Below are positions 1-8,347 of a stretch of 64,000 nt of DNA, piece by piece. A program made the translations under genes and the position numbers. The DNA comes from Gemmatimonadaceae bacterium (lineage in GTDB: Bacteria; Gemmatimonadota; Gemmatimonadetes; Gemmatimonadales; Gemmatimonadaceae): positions 1-64,000 of the forward strand of contig JANWIF010000095.1 in NCBI GenBank assembly GCA_025450035.1, given 5' to 3'. The notes beneath the pieces were generated by a model. That model had not been told where the DNA came from and made no database searches. It saw only the letters and a list, made by a program, of their open reading frames with translations. How positions within the stretch are numbered: position 1 is the first letter of the stretch; each line of letters starts with the position of its first letter.

Positions 1-153
1 CAGATCGAGCAGCATTCTACGCGCCGTGCCGGCGGCACGGGACTCGGCTTGAGCGTCTCCCGCCGCCTAACGCAACTACTCGGCGGCACGATCACCGAGG
101 AGAGCACGGTTGGCAAGGGCAGAGTGTTTCGCGTGCGGGTTCCGGGCGCGTAG
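1..153 (+). CDS. sensor histidine kinase, C-terminal fragment (GHKL ATPase domain)
   Basis: Frame 1 reads ...RRAGGTGLGLSVSRRLTQLLGGTITEESTVGKGRVFRVRVPGA*; the GTGLGL G2 box is typical of HATPase_c. Truncated by the window edge. Confidence 0.85.
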   Translation, partial: QIEQHSTRRAGGTGLGLSVSRRLTQLLGGTITEESTVGKGRVFRVRVPGA

Positions 154-363
154 GGGGGCGCCGGCATCGCCCGGTGAGTGGCTGTGCCCGCTGCACGCAT
201 TGACAGCCTCCGTCCCCGCAACGAACTTGCAGCGTCCAATACATCCGCGGCGATTTGAAGCGATTGCGGCCGCGTAAAAAATTCCGCTAAAACGCTCACG
301 AGATCTGTGCAAACAGCCCGGGGGCGATGTCCGCTCGCCGGGCTGTGTCGTTCAGGCCGGTGA

Positions 364-392
364 GAGGAGCGGTCCTCCCAGGAGCCTGACGC
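364..392 (+). promoter_or_regulatory. metK leader with two mutually exclusive small hairpins next to the SD
   Basis: GAGGA(364-368)-GCGG-TCCTC(373-377) competes with TCCT(373-376)-CCC-AGGA(380-383), which would cover the AGGAG Shine-Dalgarno upstream of ATG 393. Confidence 0.3.
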
Positions 393-1601
393 ATGACGCC
401 TGCACGCCCCGATGCCTTCGTGTTCACCAGCGAGTCCGTGTCCGAAGGCCACCCCGACAAACTCGCCGACCGCATCAGCGATGCGGTGCTCGACCTTCAC
501 CTGGCCCGCGATCCGCGCTCGCGCGTCGCCTGCGAAGTACTCGTCACCAACAACTTCGTCTGCATCGCCGGCGAAACACGCTGCGCCGCGCCCGTGGATC
601 GCTCCGAGCTCGAACGCCTCGCGCGCCAGGTCATCCTCGACACCGGCTACGACGGCTTCGACGACCGCTTCGGACACGAGACCGCGCGCATCGACGTGCG
701 GCTCCATCCGCAATCGAGCGAGATCCATTGCGCCGTCGATCAGAAGGTCGACGCTGAGCAGCAAGGCGCCGGCGACCAGGGGCTCATGTTCGGCTACGCG
801 ACCAACGAAACGCCGCAGCTCATGCCGGCGGCCATCACGTACGCGCACGGACTGGTGGAAGAGCTTGCCCGCCGCCGTAAGGCCGGCCACGCGGCGTGGA
901 TCCGCCCCGATGCCAAGTCCCAAGTATCCGTTCGCTACCGCGACGGACGCCCAACCGACGTCACGCGGATCGTCGTGTCCACGCAGCACGCACCAACGGT
1001 CGCCCAACCGGCAATCAAGGAGTACGTGATCGAACAGGTCATTCCCGCGATCATTCCCGCGGCTATGCTGCCCACCGGGTGGCGCGACTCGGTGCTGGTG
1101 AACCCGAGCGGTGCGTTCACCGAGGGCGGGCCGGCCACCGACACCGGCCTAACTGGACGTAAGATCATCGTCGACACGTACGGCGGGTCGGCGCGCCACG
1201 GCGGCGGCGCGTTTAGCGGGAAGGATCCGTCCAAGGTGGACCGCTCGGCGGCCTACGCCGCGCGTTGGGTCGCCAAGAACGTCGTCGCATCGGGATTGGC
1301 GGAACGATGCGAAGTGCAGGTGGCGTACGCCATCGGCGTCGCCCAACCGGTGTCGGTGATGGTGGAGACGTTCGGGACGTCGGTGCTGCCGCGCGCCGAC
1401 CTCGAGGCGCGCGTCGCGTCCACGTTCGATCTTCGCCCGTACGCCATCATTCGGGATTTGGATCTACTCCGCCCGATCTACTATCCCACCGCCGCCTACG
1501 GACACTTTGGTCGAGCACCGGGCGCCACGGGTACGTTTGCGTGGGAGGCACCAACCCGCGCCTCCTCACTCGCCGCGCTGGAAACAGCTACCGCCGGTTG
1601 A
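393..1601 (+). CDS. metK: S-adenosylmethionine synthase
   Basis: FTSESVSEGHPDKLADRISDAVLD, GAGDQGLMFGYA and GGGAFSGKDPSKVDRSAAY motifs. Confidence 0.97.
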   Translation: MTPARPDAFVFTSESVSEGHPDKLADRISDAVLDLHLARDPRSRVACEVLVTNNFVCIAGETRCAAPVDRSELERLARQVILDTGYDGFDDRFGHETARIDVRLHPQSSEIHCAVDQKVDAEQQGAGDQGLMFGYATNETPQLMPAAITYAHGLVEELARRRKAGHAAWIRPDAKSQVSVRYRDGRPTDVTRIVVSTQHAPTVAQPAIKEYVIEQVIPAIIPAAMLPTGWRDSVLVNPSGAFTEGGPATDTGLTGRKIIVDTYGGSARHGGGAFSGKDPSKVDRSAAYAARWVAKNVVASGLAERCEVQVAYAIGVAQPVSVMVETFGTSVLPRADLEARVASTFDLRPYAIIRDLDLLRPIYYPTAAYGHFGRAPGATGTFAWEAPTRASSLAALETATAG

Positions 1602-1722
1602 CCCGGCGTTGGTTGGCGGGCTCTGGCGTTTCGCATCGGAGCGATTTAGCATCGGTGCGTCGTGGTATCGTGTCGCGCGCCTTCGCCGGCGACCAGCTGC
1701 CACCTCGCGTGTGAGGCTGTCG

Positions 1723-2649
1723 ATGCGTGTCTTGACTCCTCTCCAGCGCTGCGCGAGTAGCGCTGGATGCCTCGCGGCGCTGCTCGCCTGCAACGGCGCG
1801 CGACCGGACACGCCCCCCCGCCCCCCCCCGACACACCCCGCCAGCATGGCAACCGCGCCGGGACCGGCATGGAGCACGCCGGCCGCGGCGCACGGCACGG
1901 TCGTCCCCCTTCGCGCTCCATCGGATAGTGAAATTCCGGCCGGACCGTTAGGCGAGTCGATACGGCGCGGGCACGCCTTGCTGGCGGCGACGGCGGACAG
2001 CCTCCCCAAGCAGGTGCGGAGCCGCTTGCGCTGCCTGAGTTGCCATCTGGATGACGGGCGGCGCGCGAACGCCTCGCCGCTGGTCGGCGTCTCGGCGCGG
2101 TACCCCACCTACAGCGCCCGCACCGGACGCGCCTATACCATCGAAGACCGCATCAACGATTGTTTTCGCCGCAGCCTGAACGGGCGCGCGCTCCCGGCCG
2201 ATGGATCGGACATGCGTGACGTGGTTGTTTACCTCGCGTGGATCTCGCGCGGCGTACCCATCGGCGCCTCGGTACAAGGGCAGGGCCTGCGCACGCTGAC
2301 CCCGCTCATCGGGGACACCGCGCGCGGCCGCGCGATCTTCACCCAGCAATGCACACGCTGCCACGGCGCTGATGGTTCAGGGACTGTGGTTGCGCCGCCG
2401 CTCTGGGGGTCGCGATCGTTCAACATCGGCGCCGGCATGGCCCGTCTGCGGACGGCCGCCGCGTTCATCCGCGACAACATGCCGTTCGATCGCCCGGGCT
2501 CGTTGAACGATCAACAGGCCTTCGACGCCGCGGCGTTCATTGTGTCGCGCCCACGGCCGGACTTTCCCGGCAAGGAGAACGACTGGCCTAACGGTTGGGC
2601 GCCGCCGGATGTCGCGTACGCTACGCGCGGCGCATCACGTAAAAACTGA
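1723..2649 (+). CDS. diheme c-type cytochrome, TsdA-like (thiosulfate dehydrogenase family)
   Basis: Internal ATG at 1723 gives a signal-peptide-like start MRVLTPLQRCASSAG...; two CxxCH motifs (CLSCH, CTRCH). Confidence 0.75.
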   Translation: MRVLTPLQRCASSAGCLAALLACNGARPDTPPRPPPTHPASMATAPGPAWSTPAAAHGTVVPLRAPSDSEIPAGPLGESIRRGHALLAATADSLPKQVRSRLRCLSCHLDDGRRANASPLVGVSARYPTYSARTGRAYTIEDRINDCFRRSLNGRALPADGSDMRDVVVYLAWISRGVPIGASVQGQGLRTLTPLIGDTARGRAIFTQQCTRCHGADGSGTVVAPPLWGSRSFNIGAGMARLRTAAAFIRDNMPFDRPGSLNDQQAFDAAAFIVSRPRPDFPGKENDWPNGWAPPDVAYATRGASRKN

Positions 2650-2707
2650 CGATCACGCTGGCCGCAGGCTCCGTTCCTGGACGACCCCACACTGGAGGAG
2701 GCACCTC

Positions 2708-3397
2708 ATGACTCGACACGATGCACCCGCAACCCCCCGCCGCGGCTTTCTGGGCACCATCGCCGCCGCGTCGTTGGCGTTAGGCATGGGCGGAACGCTG
2801 GCGGAACGCCTGCACGCCGCGGAACGAAGGGTTACCGACCCCGTGCCGGGATCCCCCGATCTCGAACGTTGGCCCGAGGTGCACGGTAAGCACCGGCAGT
2901 CTTACGACGCCGTAACCTGGAACAACGGCTTCTCGCTCGTCTGGTCGATGATCTTCCTCGACACAAACAACCAGGCCAGCAACGCGCCGGACAGCGACCT
3001 GAGTGCCGTGGTTGTGCTGCGCCACGAAGCGATCCCGCTTGCCTTCACGGATCCCATCTGGGCCAAGTACAAGCTGGGCGACGCGTTCAAGATCAACGAT
3101 CCCAAGACCAAGGCGCCCGCCGAGCGCAACCCGTTCTACCATGCCGGTGAGGGCGAACTCATGTTCCCCGGAATGTCTATCGACAAGCTGCAACAGCGCG
3201 GCGTGATCTTCGGCGTGTGCAGCATCGCCCTCGGCATCATCAGCGGCATGCGCGCCGATGCAATCGGCGTCGACAAGGCGGCGGCGAAAGCCGAATGGAC
3301 CGCGGCGGTGATCCCGGGGATCACGCTGCTCCCGAGCGGCGTCTGGGGCGTGAACCGCGCGCAAGAAAGAGGATGCTCATACTGCTACGCCTCCTGA
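2708..3397 (+). CDS. Tat-signal secreted protein, function unknown
   Basis: ATG 2708 gives MTRHDAPATPRRGFLGTIAAASLALGMGG (twin-arginine signal); C-terminus CSYCYAS. Confidence 0.7.
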   Translation: MTRHDAPATPRRGFLGTIAAASLALGMGGTLAERLHAAERRVTDPVPGSPDLERWPEVHGKHRQSYDAVTWNNGFSLVWSMIFLDTNNQASNAPDSDLSAVVVLRHEAIPLAFTDPIWAKYKLGDAFKINDPKTKAPAERNPFYHAGEGELMFPGMSIDKLQQRGVIFGVCSIALGIISGMRADAIGVDKAAAKAEWTAAVIPGITLLPSGVWGVNRAQERGCSYCYAS

Positions 3398-3542
3398 GCG
3401 TTGGAGAACTACGTTAGTAACGACGCTCGTAGAGAGTGGCGATCAACTCCGACGCATGCCCAAAACGGCGGGTGTGGGCGACGCGAATTGGAGCACGACT
3501 CCACTTTCTACGGGCGTCGTTACTAACGCAGTTCTCCCACGC
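3398..3542. repeat. large inverted repeat (42-nt arms, 61-nt spacer), MITE/REP-like
   Basis: 3398-3439 GCGTTGGAGAACTACGTTAGTAACGACGCTCGTAGAGAGTGG matches the reverse complement of 3501-3542 at 38/42 positions; two of the four mismatches become G-U pairs in RNA. Confidence 0.9.
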
Positions 3543-3637
3543 CCCACTTCGGCTACGTTCCCGCTACGTGCTACGGGCATCGTTCCCCCACTGCCCACGC
3601 TCCGATACTCCCCACTGACCCCTGCTATATTGCCCGC

Positions 3638-4051
3638 ATGCGCGCCGTGTGTATCTCGCGACACAGCTTCCTCGGCGATCACATCTGCTCGATCGCTCGC
3701 AGTGCGGGGATCGAGTGCGAGTCTGTGGTCGGACTGCGCGAAGGCCTGGATGCCTCGCGCACCAACAGTCCTGACGTAGTGATCTGCGATTACGACCTCC
3801 GCGCCGCCGCGCAGCGCAGCGTACGGCAGCGCGATGCCCAGCCGTCCGATGCACTCATCGTCGCCGTGAGTCTCACTCGCCGGCCGCAGGAAGCGCACCT
3901 CATGGAGAGTCGTGCCATCGCGGGATTTCTGTACTTGCCATCGATCGATGCGGCCGACGTCGAGCGCACGGTCCTCAATGCTACCGCGTGCTCGGCGCGC
4001 CGACGTACGCGCGACGTCGAGATACTGCTACGTGTGGTGCGAGACGGCTGA
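3638..4051 (+). CDS. response-regulator receiver-like protein
   Basis: Receiver-like pattern ...SPDVVICDYDL...DALIVAVSL...AGFLYLP... Confidence 0.55.
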   Translation: MRAVCISRHSFLGDHICSIARSAGIECESVVGLREGLDASRTNSPDVVICDYDLRAAAQRSVRQRDAQPSDALIVAVSLTRRPQEAHLMESRAIAGFLYLPSIDAADVERTVLNATACSARRRTRDVEILLRVVRDG

Positions 4052-4058
4052 GCGACAT

Positions 4059-4562
4059 GTGGCCCTCGGCTACGCGTGGTGCGTTGGCGCGTTCGTGCTA
4101 GCCTTGACCGCATGCCCGGGGGGGGGCGAGCGGCATCCGAACGCCGCCGGAGCTCGCGGCGCTGCGGACGTGGCCGCGGCTCCGGCGCCGCTCTCGAGCG
4201 CCGACAGTGCCATGCTTGCGAGCGATGCGTGGTCGGTTCCCGAGGTCATCAAACGCCTGCGCGAGGCTGGGCTCGTAGTGACTGATTCTGGCCAGGAAGC
4301 GCATCGCAGTGAGCTTCATGCGCCCGGCCATCTGCTCCACGTGGGGCGCGGGACCCTGGCGCTATACCTCTATTCGGGGCGAGGCGCCCGCATGCGCGAC
4401 GCGGCGGGACTCGACACCACGCTGCATGGGCTGCCAACGCTCGACACGCCGCACTACATCGAATCCGGAAACCTCATTGCCATTCTTCAGACGCCCGACG
4501 ATGCAACTGTGGAGCGCGTGTCTAACGCGCTCACCGCACGCCACACGCAAGGACCCCCGTGA
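4059..4562 (+). CDS. putative lipoprotein, function unknown
   Basis: GTG start at 4059 gives VALGYAWCVGAFVLALTACPGGG with a lipobox-like LTAC. Confidence 0.55.
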   Translation: MALGYAWCVGAFVLALTACPGGGERHPNAAGARGAADVAAAPAPLSSADSAMLASDAWSVPEVIKRLREAGLVVTDSGQEAHRSELHAPGHLLHVGRGTLALYLYSGRGARMRDAAGLDTTLHGLPTLDTPHYIESGNLIAILQTPDDATVERVSNALTARHTQGPP

Positions 4563-4570
4563 AACAAAGA

Positions 4571-4596
4571 ATGGGCCAGGCTTTCGCCTGGCCCAT
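4571..4596 (-). terminator. intrinsic terminator of the pilin gene
   Basis: Perfect 11-bp stem ATGGGCCAGGC-TTTC-GCCTGGCCCAT; U-rich tctttgtttc follows on the minus strand. Confidence 0.8.
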
Positions 4597-4619
4597 CCGT
4601 GCTTCTTCAGAGAGCGACA

Positions 4620-5006
4620 TTACGGGCAGGTAACCACACCGTCAGCAGCCGTGGTCGTGTCCGTGCCAACGCCGACCTGACAGCTCGCAATGCTCGTCAC
4701 GCGGGGGTTGGTCGCGACTGCATGCCAGCCAGTGCTGCCAGTCCCGGAAACCGTAATCGCAATTGCGTTGCCCGTCGACGGCGTGAAGTTCAGGACCGCG
4801 TTGGTAGCCGAGTAAAAGTTCTTGTCGGAGAAGTACGCCTCTTCCGACGTCGCCAGGTTACGAAGGTCCGACTTCATCGACGCGATGTACGCCTTCTCCT
4901 TCGTGCTCGCGAACTTCGGAATCGCGATCGCCGCGAGGATGCCGATGATGACCACTACGATCAGCAGCTCGATCAGCGTGAAGCCCTTCTTTCCGTTGAG
5001 ACGCAT
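4620..5006 (-). CDS. type IV pilin-like protein
   Basis: Class III signal GKKGFTLIELLIVVVIIGILAAIAIPKF, Cys pair near the C-terminus. Confidence 0.93.
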   Translation of the reverse strand: MRLNGKKGFTLIELLIVVVIIGILAAIAIPKFASTKEKAYIASMKSDLRNLATSEEAYFSDKNFYSATNAVLNFTPSTGNAIAITVSGTGSTGWHAVATNPRVTSIASCQVGVGTDTTTAADGVVTCP

Positions 5007-5082
5007 TAGAGTGATCCTCCGGGATCGGTTGTCGCGAGCAGAGTCGCGATTCAGTGACAGCGTGGGTTCGGCCGGGAGTAGA

Positions 5083-5097
5083 GCAGGGCTGGTGCCA
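5083..5097 (-). promoter_or_regulatory. sigma54 (-24/-12) promoter for the pilin gene
   Basis: Minus strand TGGCACCAGCCCTGC: GG-N10-GC spacing with the TGGCAC consensus, about 75-90 nt upstream of the pilin ATG. Confidence 0.6.
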
Positions 5098-5475
5098 GAT
5101 TGGTTGTTATATGTAAGTTGTTACGCCACATGATCTTACACAGTCAATCGGCCTTCGGTTGCTCCGTTCGGCGGTAGCGATTTGCAACTCGCATGGTGAA
5201 TTGCAACGGATCAGCTACCTACCGCGCCCCGATATTCCTTCGTGCTCTACCTAGCGGCAGACGCCACGTTCCGCGCTGCCCATCCGTGACCGGTACGAGA
5301 CCCTACGAGGAGGGGACGATTTCTGTGTCCCCAAGGTAAAGGGTTCCGGCCGCCCGCTGGGAGCGCCGTATTGCTCGACGCATCGAACTGCTCTGCGATT
5401 TCCCGTCCCGTCTACAGCTTCCGAGTCTCTGCTGCCGAGTCCCGATGACGTCGCACCTCCTATAGATTTACGATC

Positions 5476-8262
5476 ATGAGCACACTGCCGATCATCAATG
5501 CCTTCAACGACGGCTACGTCGCTGGGCTCTACGAGTCCTATCTCCGTGACCCAGCATCCGTCGACGCCTCGTGGCGCCAGTTCTTTACGTTCGCCCAGAG
5601 CATTGGCGGCGGGGCTCCCTCCGCGGCACTCGCGACCAATACTGCGGCCACCGCGGACGCGGCTTTTCTGCGCAAGGTGGCCGGTGCCGCGGCGCTGGTG
5701 CAGGCTATTCGTCAATACGGGCATCTAGATGTCCAGCTTGACCCGCTTGGCTCGCCGCCGTTGAGCGCCGCGGAGCTCAAGCCAGAGTTCCATGGCATCA
5801 CCTCGGCCGATCTCGATGCAATTCCCGGTACGGCGCTCGGCTTTCTCAACGATGCGACCGCAGCCGTGGCGGTCACCCGTCTGCGCGCGATCTATTCGTC
5901 GACCATCGGCTTCGAGTTCGAACACATCGAAGAGGAGGCCGAGCGCGAGTGGTTCCGGCGCGCGATCGAAGGCGGAGAGATGCGCCGCACCCTCACGCTC
6001 GACGAAAAGAAAGCCGTCCTCCGCCGCCTAACCGAAGTCGATGGGCTCGAACGCTTTCTCGGCTTCGCCTATCAGGGCTACAAGCGCTTCTCGATCGAAG
6101 GCACCGACGCGCTGGTGCCAATGCTCGACGCCGCGATCGACGGCGCGGCGCGCGCTGGCGCGCGCGAAGTCGTGATCGGTATGGCGCACCGCGGCCGCAT
6201 CAACGTGCTCACGCGCGTGCTTGACAAGCCAGTGGCCGCGATCTTCGAGGACTTCGAGGGAAAACACGCGAGCGTTAACGCGCCTAACGACACGGGCGAC
6301 GTAAAGTACCACCTGGGGGCGCGCACGGTGCGGGAGCTGCTCGGCGGCGAGTCCGTGCACGTGGTGCTGCTGCCCAATCCGAGCCATCTCGAGATGGTGA
6401 ACCCGGTGGTCGAGGGCGTTGCCCGCGCGCTCCAGCGGAGGCGCGGTGAAACAGGCGAGCCGACCGGAGAGCGCGACGAGGCCAGTGTGTTGCCGGTGCT
6501 CGTCCACGGCGACGCGGCGTTTCCCGGCGAAGGCGTGGTCGCGGAGACGTTCAACCTCTCGCACCTGCGCGGATATCAGACCGGCGGCACGCTGCACATC
6601 ATCTCGAACAACCAGGTGGGGTTCACCACCGACCCGCGCGACGGTCGCTCCACCTACTACGCAAGCGACCTGGCCAAGGGGTTCGAGGTCCCGATCGTTC
6701 ATGTGAATGGCGACGACGCCGAGGCGTGCGTGGTCGCCGTGTGGCTCGCACTGGCCTATCGTGAGCGGTTCGGTAAGGACTTCTTGATCGACCTCGTGGG
6801 CTACCGTCGGTGGGGCCACAACGAGACCGATGAGCCGGCATTTACGCAGCCGCTCCTCTACGCCGCCATCCGGTCGCACCCGTCGCCCCGCTTGGTGTGG
6901 GCGAGTCGGCTGGTGGCCGAGCATCTCGTGTCCGAGGCCGAAGTGAAGGCGCTCGACGACGATGTACAGAGCGCTCTGGATCGCGTGCACACGCAGGTGA
7001 AAGCCGCGCCAGCTCCGGCACAGAACGGCAGCCATCACGACGCCGCGAGCAGCGTGGCGCTTGTGAACACCAGCGTGTCCGCCGACACGCTTCACGTGCT
7101 AAACGAGCAGTTGCTCACGTGGCCCGCCGACTTCAACCCGATGCCCAAGTTGGCCAAGCTGCTCGAGCGCCGTCGCACGGCAATGGGCGATGGCGGGAGC
7201 ATCGACTGGGGCCACGCCGAGGCGCTGGCTTGGGCTTCGCTGCTGGCGCAGGGCGTGTCCGTGCGCATCACCGGGCAGGATTCCGAGCGCGGTACGTTCT
7301 CGCACCGTCAGGCCGTGCTTCACGACTACGAGCGTGGTACGACCTACACGCCGCTGCAACACATTCGTGGTGCCGCGGGGCGATTCGAGATTTATAACTC
7401 GCCGCTCTCCGAAATGGCTGTGCTGGCATTCGACTACGGGTACAGCGTTGCGGCGCCCGACGCGCTCGTGCTCTGGGAGGCGCAGTACGGCGACTTCGCC
7501 AATGTAGCGCAGCCGATCATCGATCAGTTCATTGCGCCGGACCGCGCCAAGTGGGGACAGGACTCGGGTGTCGTCCTGCTCCTGCCGCACGGGTACGAGG
7601 GGGGCGGCCCGGAGCATTCGAGCGCGCGCGTCGAGCGGTTTCTTCAGCTTTCGGCGGAGAATAATCTGCGTGTCGTGTCTCCGACGACGCCTGCGCAGTT
7701 CTTCCATGTGCTGCGCCGCCAAGCGCTCGCATCGGAACGTCGGCCGTTGGTGCTCATGCAACCGAAGAGTCTGTTGCGTCTCCCGCAGGCGGCGTCTCGC
7801 CTTGGCGACTTGACGACGGGTACGTTCCACTCGGTGATCGACGATCGCACTCCCGGGCTCGTGCCGGAGCAGGTGCGCCGCATCGTGTTCTGCACGGGGA
7901 AGCTCTACTACGAATTGGCGGCGCACGGAGCGGAGAGCGCCGTGGCGCTGGTGCGTGTCGAGGAGCTGTACCCGTGGCCGCACGAAGCGATTGCCGCGGT
8001 GCTCGATCGCTACACCGCTGTCGAGGAGGTTGTGTGGGCGCAGGAGGAGCCGAAGAACATGGGTGCGTGGACGTTCGTCGCGCCGCGCCTGCGGGCGGCG
8101 GTCGGGAACACGCTGCCCATTCGGTACATTGGTCGTCCGGAGCGCGCGAGTCCGGCGGAAGGCTACGCCAACGCGCATACTGAGCAGCAGGCGAAGATCG
8201 CCGCCGACGCCATGACAGTGGCGGTTGCCGTCGGGGTGGCGGGAGCCGGCGGGAGTCTGTAG
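5476..8262 (+). CDS. sucA: 2-oxoglutarate dehydrogenase E1 component
   Basis: FNDGYVAGLYESYLRDP N-terminus, GMAHRGRINVL, HGDAAFPGEGVVAET, GYRRWGHNETDEP, LPHGYEGGGPEHSSAR. Confidence 0.96.
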   Translation: MSTLPIINAFNDGYVAGLYESYLRDPASVDASWRQFFTFAQSIGGGAPSAALATNTAATADAAFLRKVAGAAALVQAIRQYGHLDVQLDPLGSPPLSAAELKPEFHGITSADLDAIPGTALGFLNDATAAVAVTRLRAIYSSTIGFEFEHIEEEAEREWFRRAIEGGEMRRTLTLDEKKAVLRRLTEVDGLERFLGFAYQGYKRFSIEGTDALVPMLDAAIDGAARAGAREVVIGMAHRGRINVLTRVLDKPVAAIFEDFEGKHASVNAPNDTGDVKYHLGARTVRELLGGESVHVVLLPNPSHLEMVNPVVEGVARALQRRRGETGEPTGERDEASVLPVLVHGDAAFPGEGVVAETFNLSHLRGYQTGGTLHIISNNQVGFTTDPRDGRSTYYASDLAKGFEVPIVHVNGDDAEACVVAVWLALAYRERFGKDFLIDLVGYRRWGHNETDEPAFTQPLLYAAIRSHPSPRLVWASRLVAEHLVSEAEVKALDDDVQSALDRVHTQVKAAPAPAQNGSHHDAASSVALVNTSVSADTLHVLNEQLLTWPADFNPMPKLAKLLERRRTAMGDGGSIDWGHAEALAWASLLAQGVSVRITGQDSERGTFSHRQAVLHDYERGTTYTPLQHIRGAAGRFEIYNSPLSEMAVLAFDYGYSVAAPDALVLWEAQYGDFANVAQPIIDQFIAPDRAKWGQDSGVVLLLPHGYEGGGPEHSSARVERFLQLSAENNLRVVSPTTPAQFFHVLRRQALASERRPLVLMQPKSLLRLPQAASRLGDLTTGTFHSVIDDRTPGLVPEQVRRIVFCTGKLYYELAAHGAESAVALVRVEELYPWPHEAIAAVLDRYTAVEEVVWAQEEPKNMGAWTFVAPRLRAAVGNTLPIRYIGRPERASPAEGYANAHTEQQAKIAADAMTVAVAVGVAGAGGSL

Positions 8263-8347
8263 CGTCGGCGCCGAGGTGTTCCGGGTACGGCGCCGCGGAG
8301 CGGAGGGCGTCGGCCGCTCCACTCCTTCACCGTGTACCTGTGCCAAG

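Noticed and set aside
300-392. Calling a known SAM, SAH or SAM/SAH riboswitch upstream of metK
   Set aside because: Compared with remembered consensus cores; no convincing match, so reported only as a possible leader.
3398-3542. Integron attC site interpretation of the big hairpin
   Set aside because: The GTTAGTAAC/GTTACTAAC sequences do not fit RYYYAAC...GTTRRRY core sites and no integrase is nearby.
6028-8346. Long minus-strand ORFs 6028-7095 and 7099-8346 opposite sucA
   Set aside because: Arg/His-rich shadow ORFs on the antisense strand of a clear high-GC gene; no recognisable domains.
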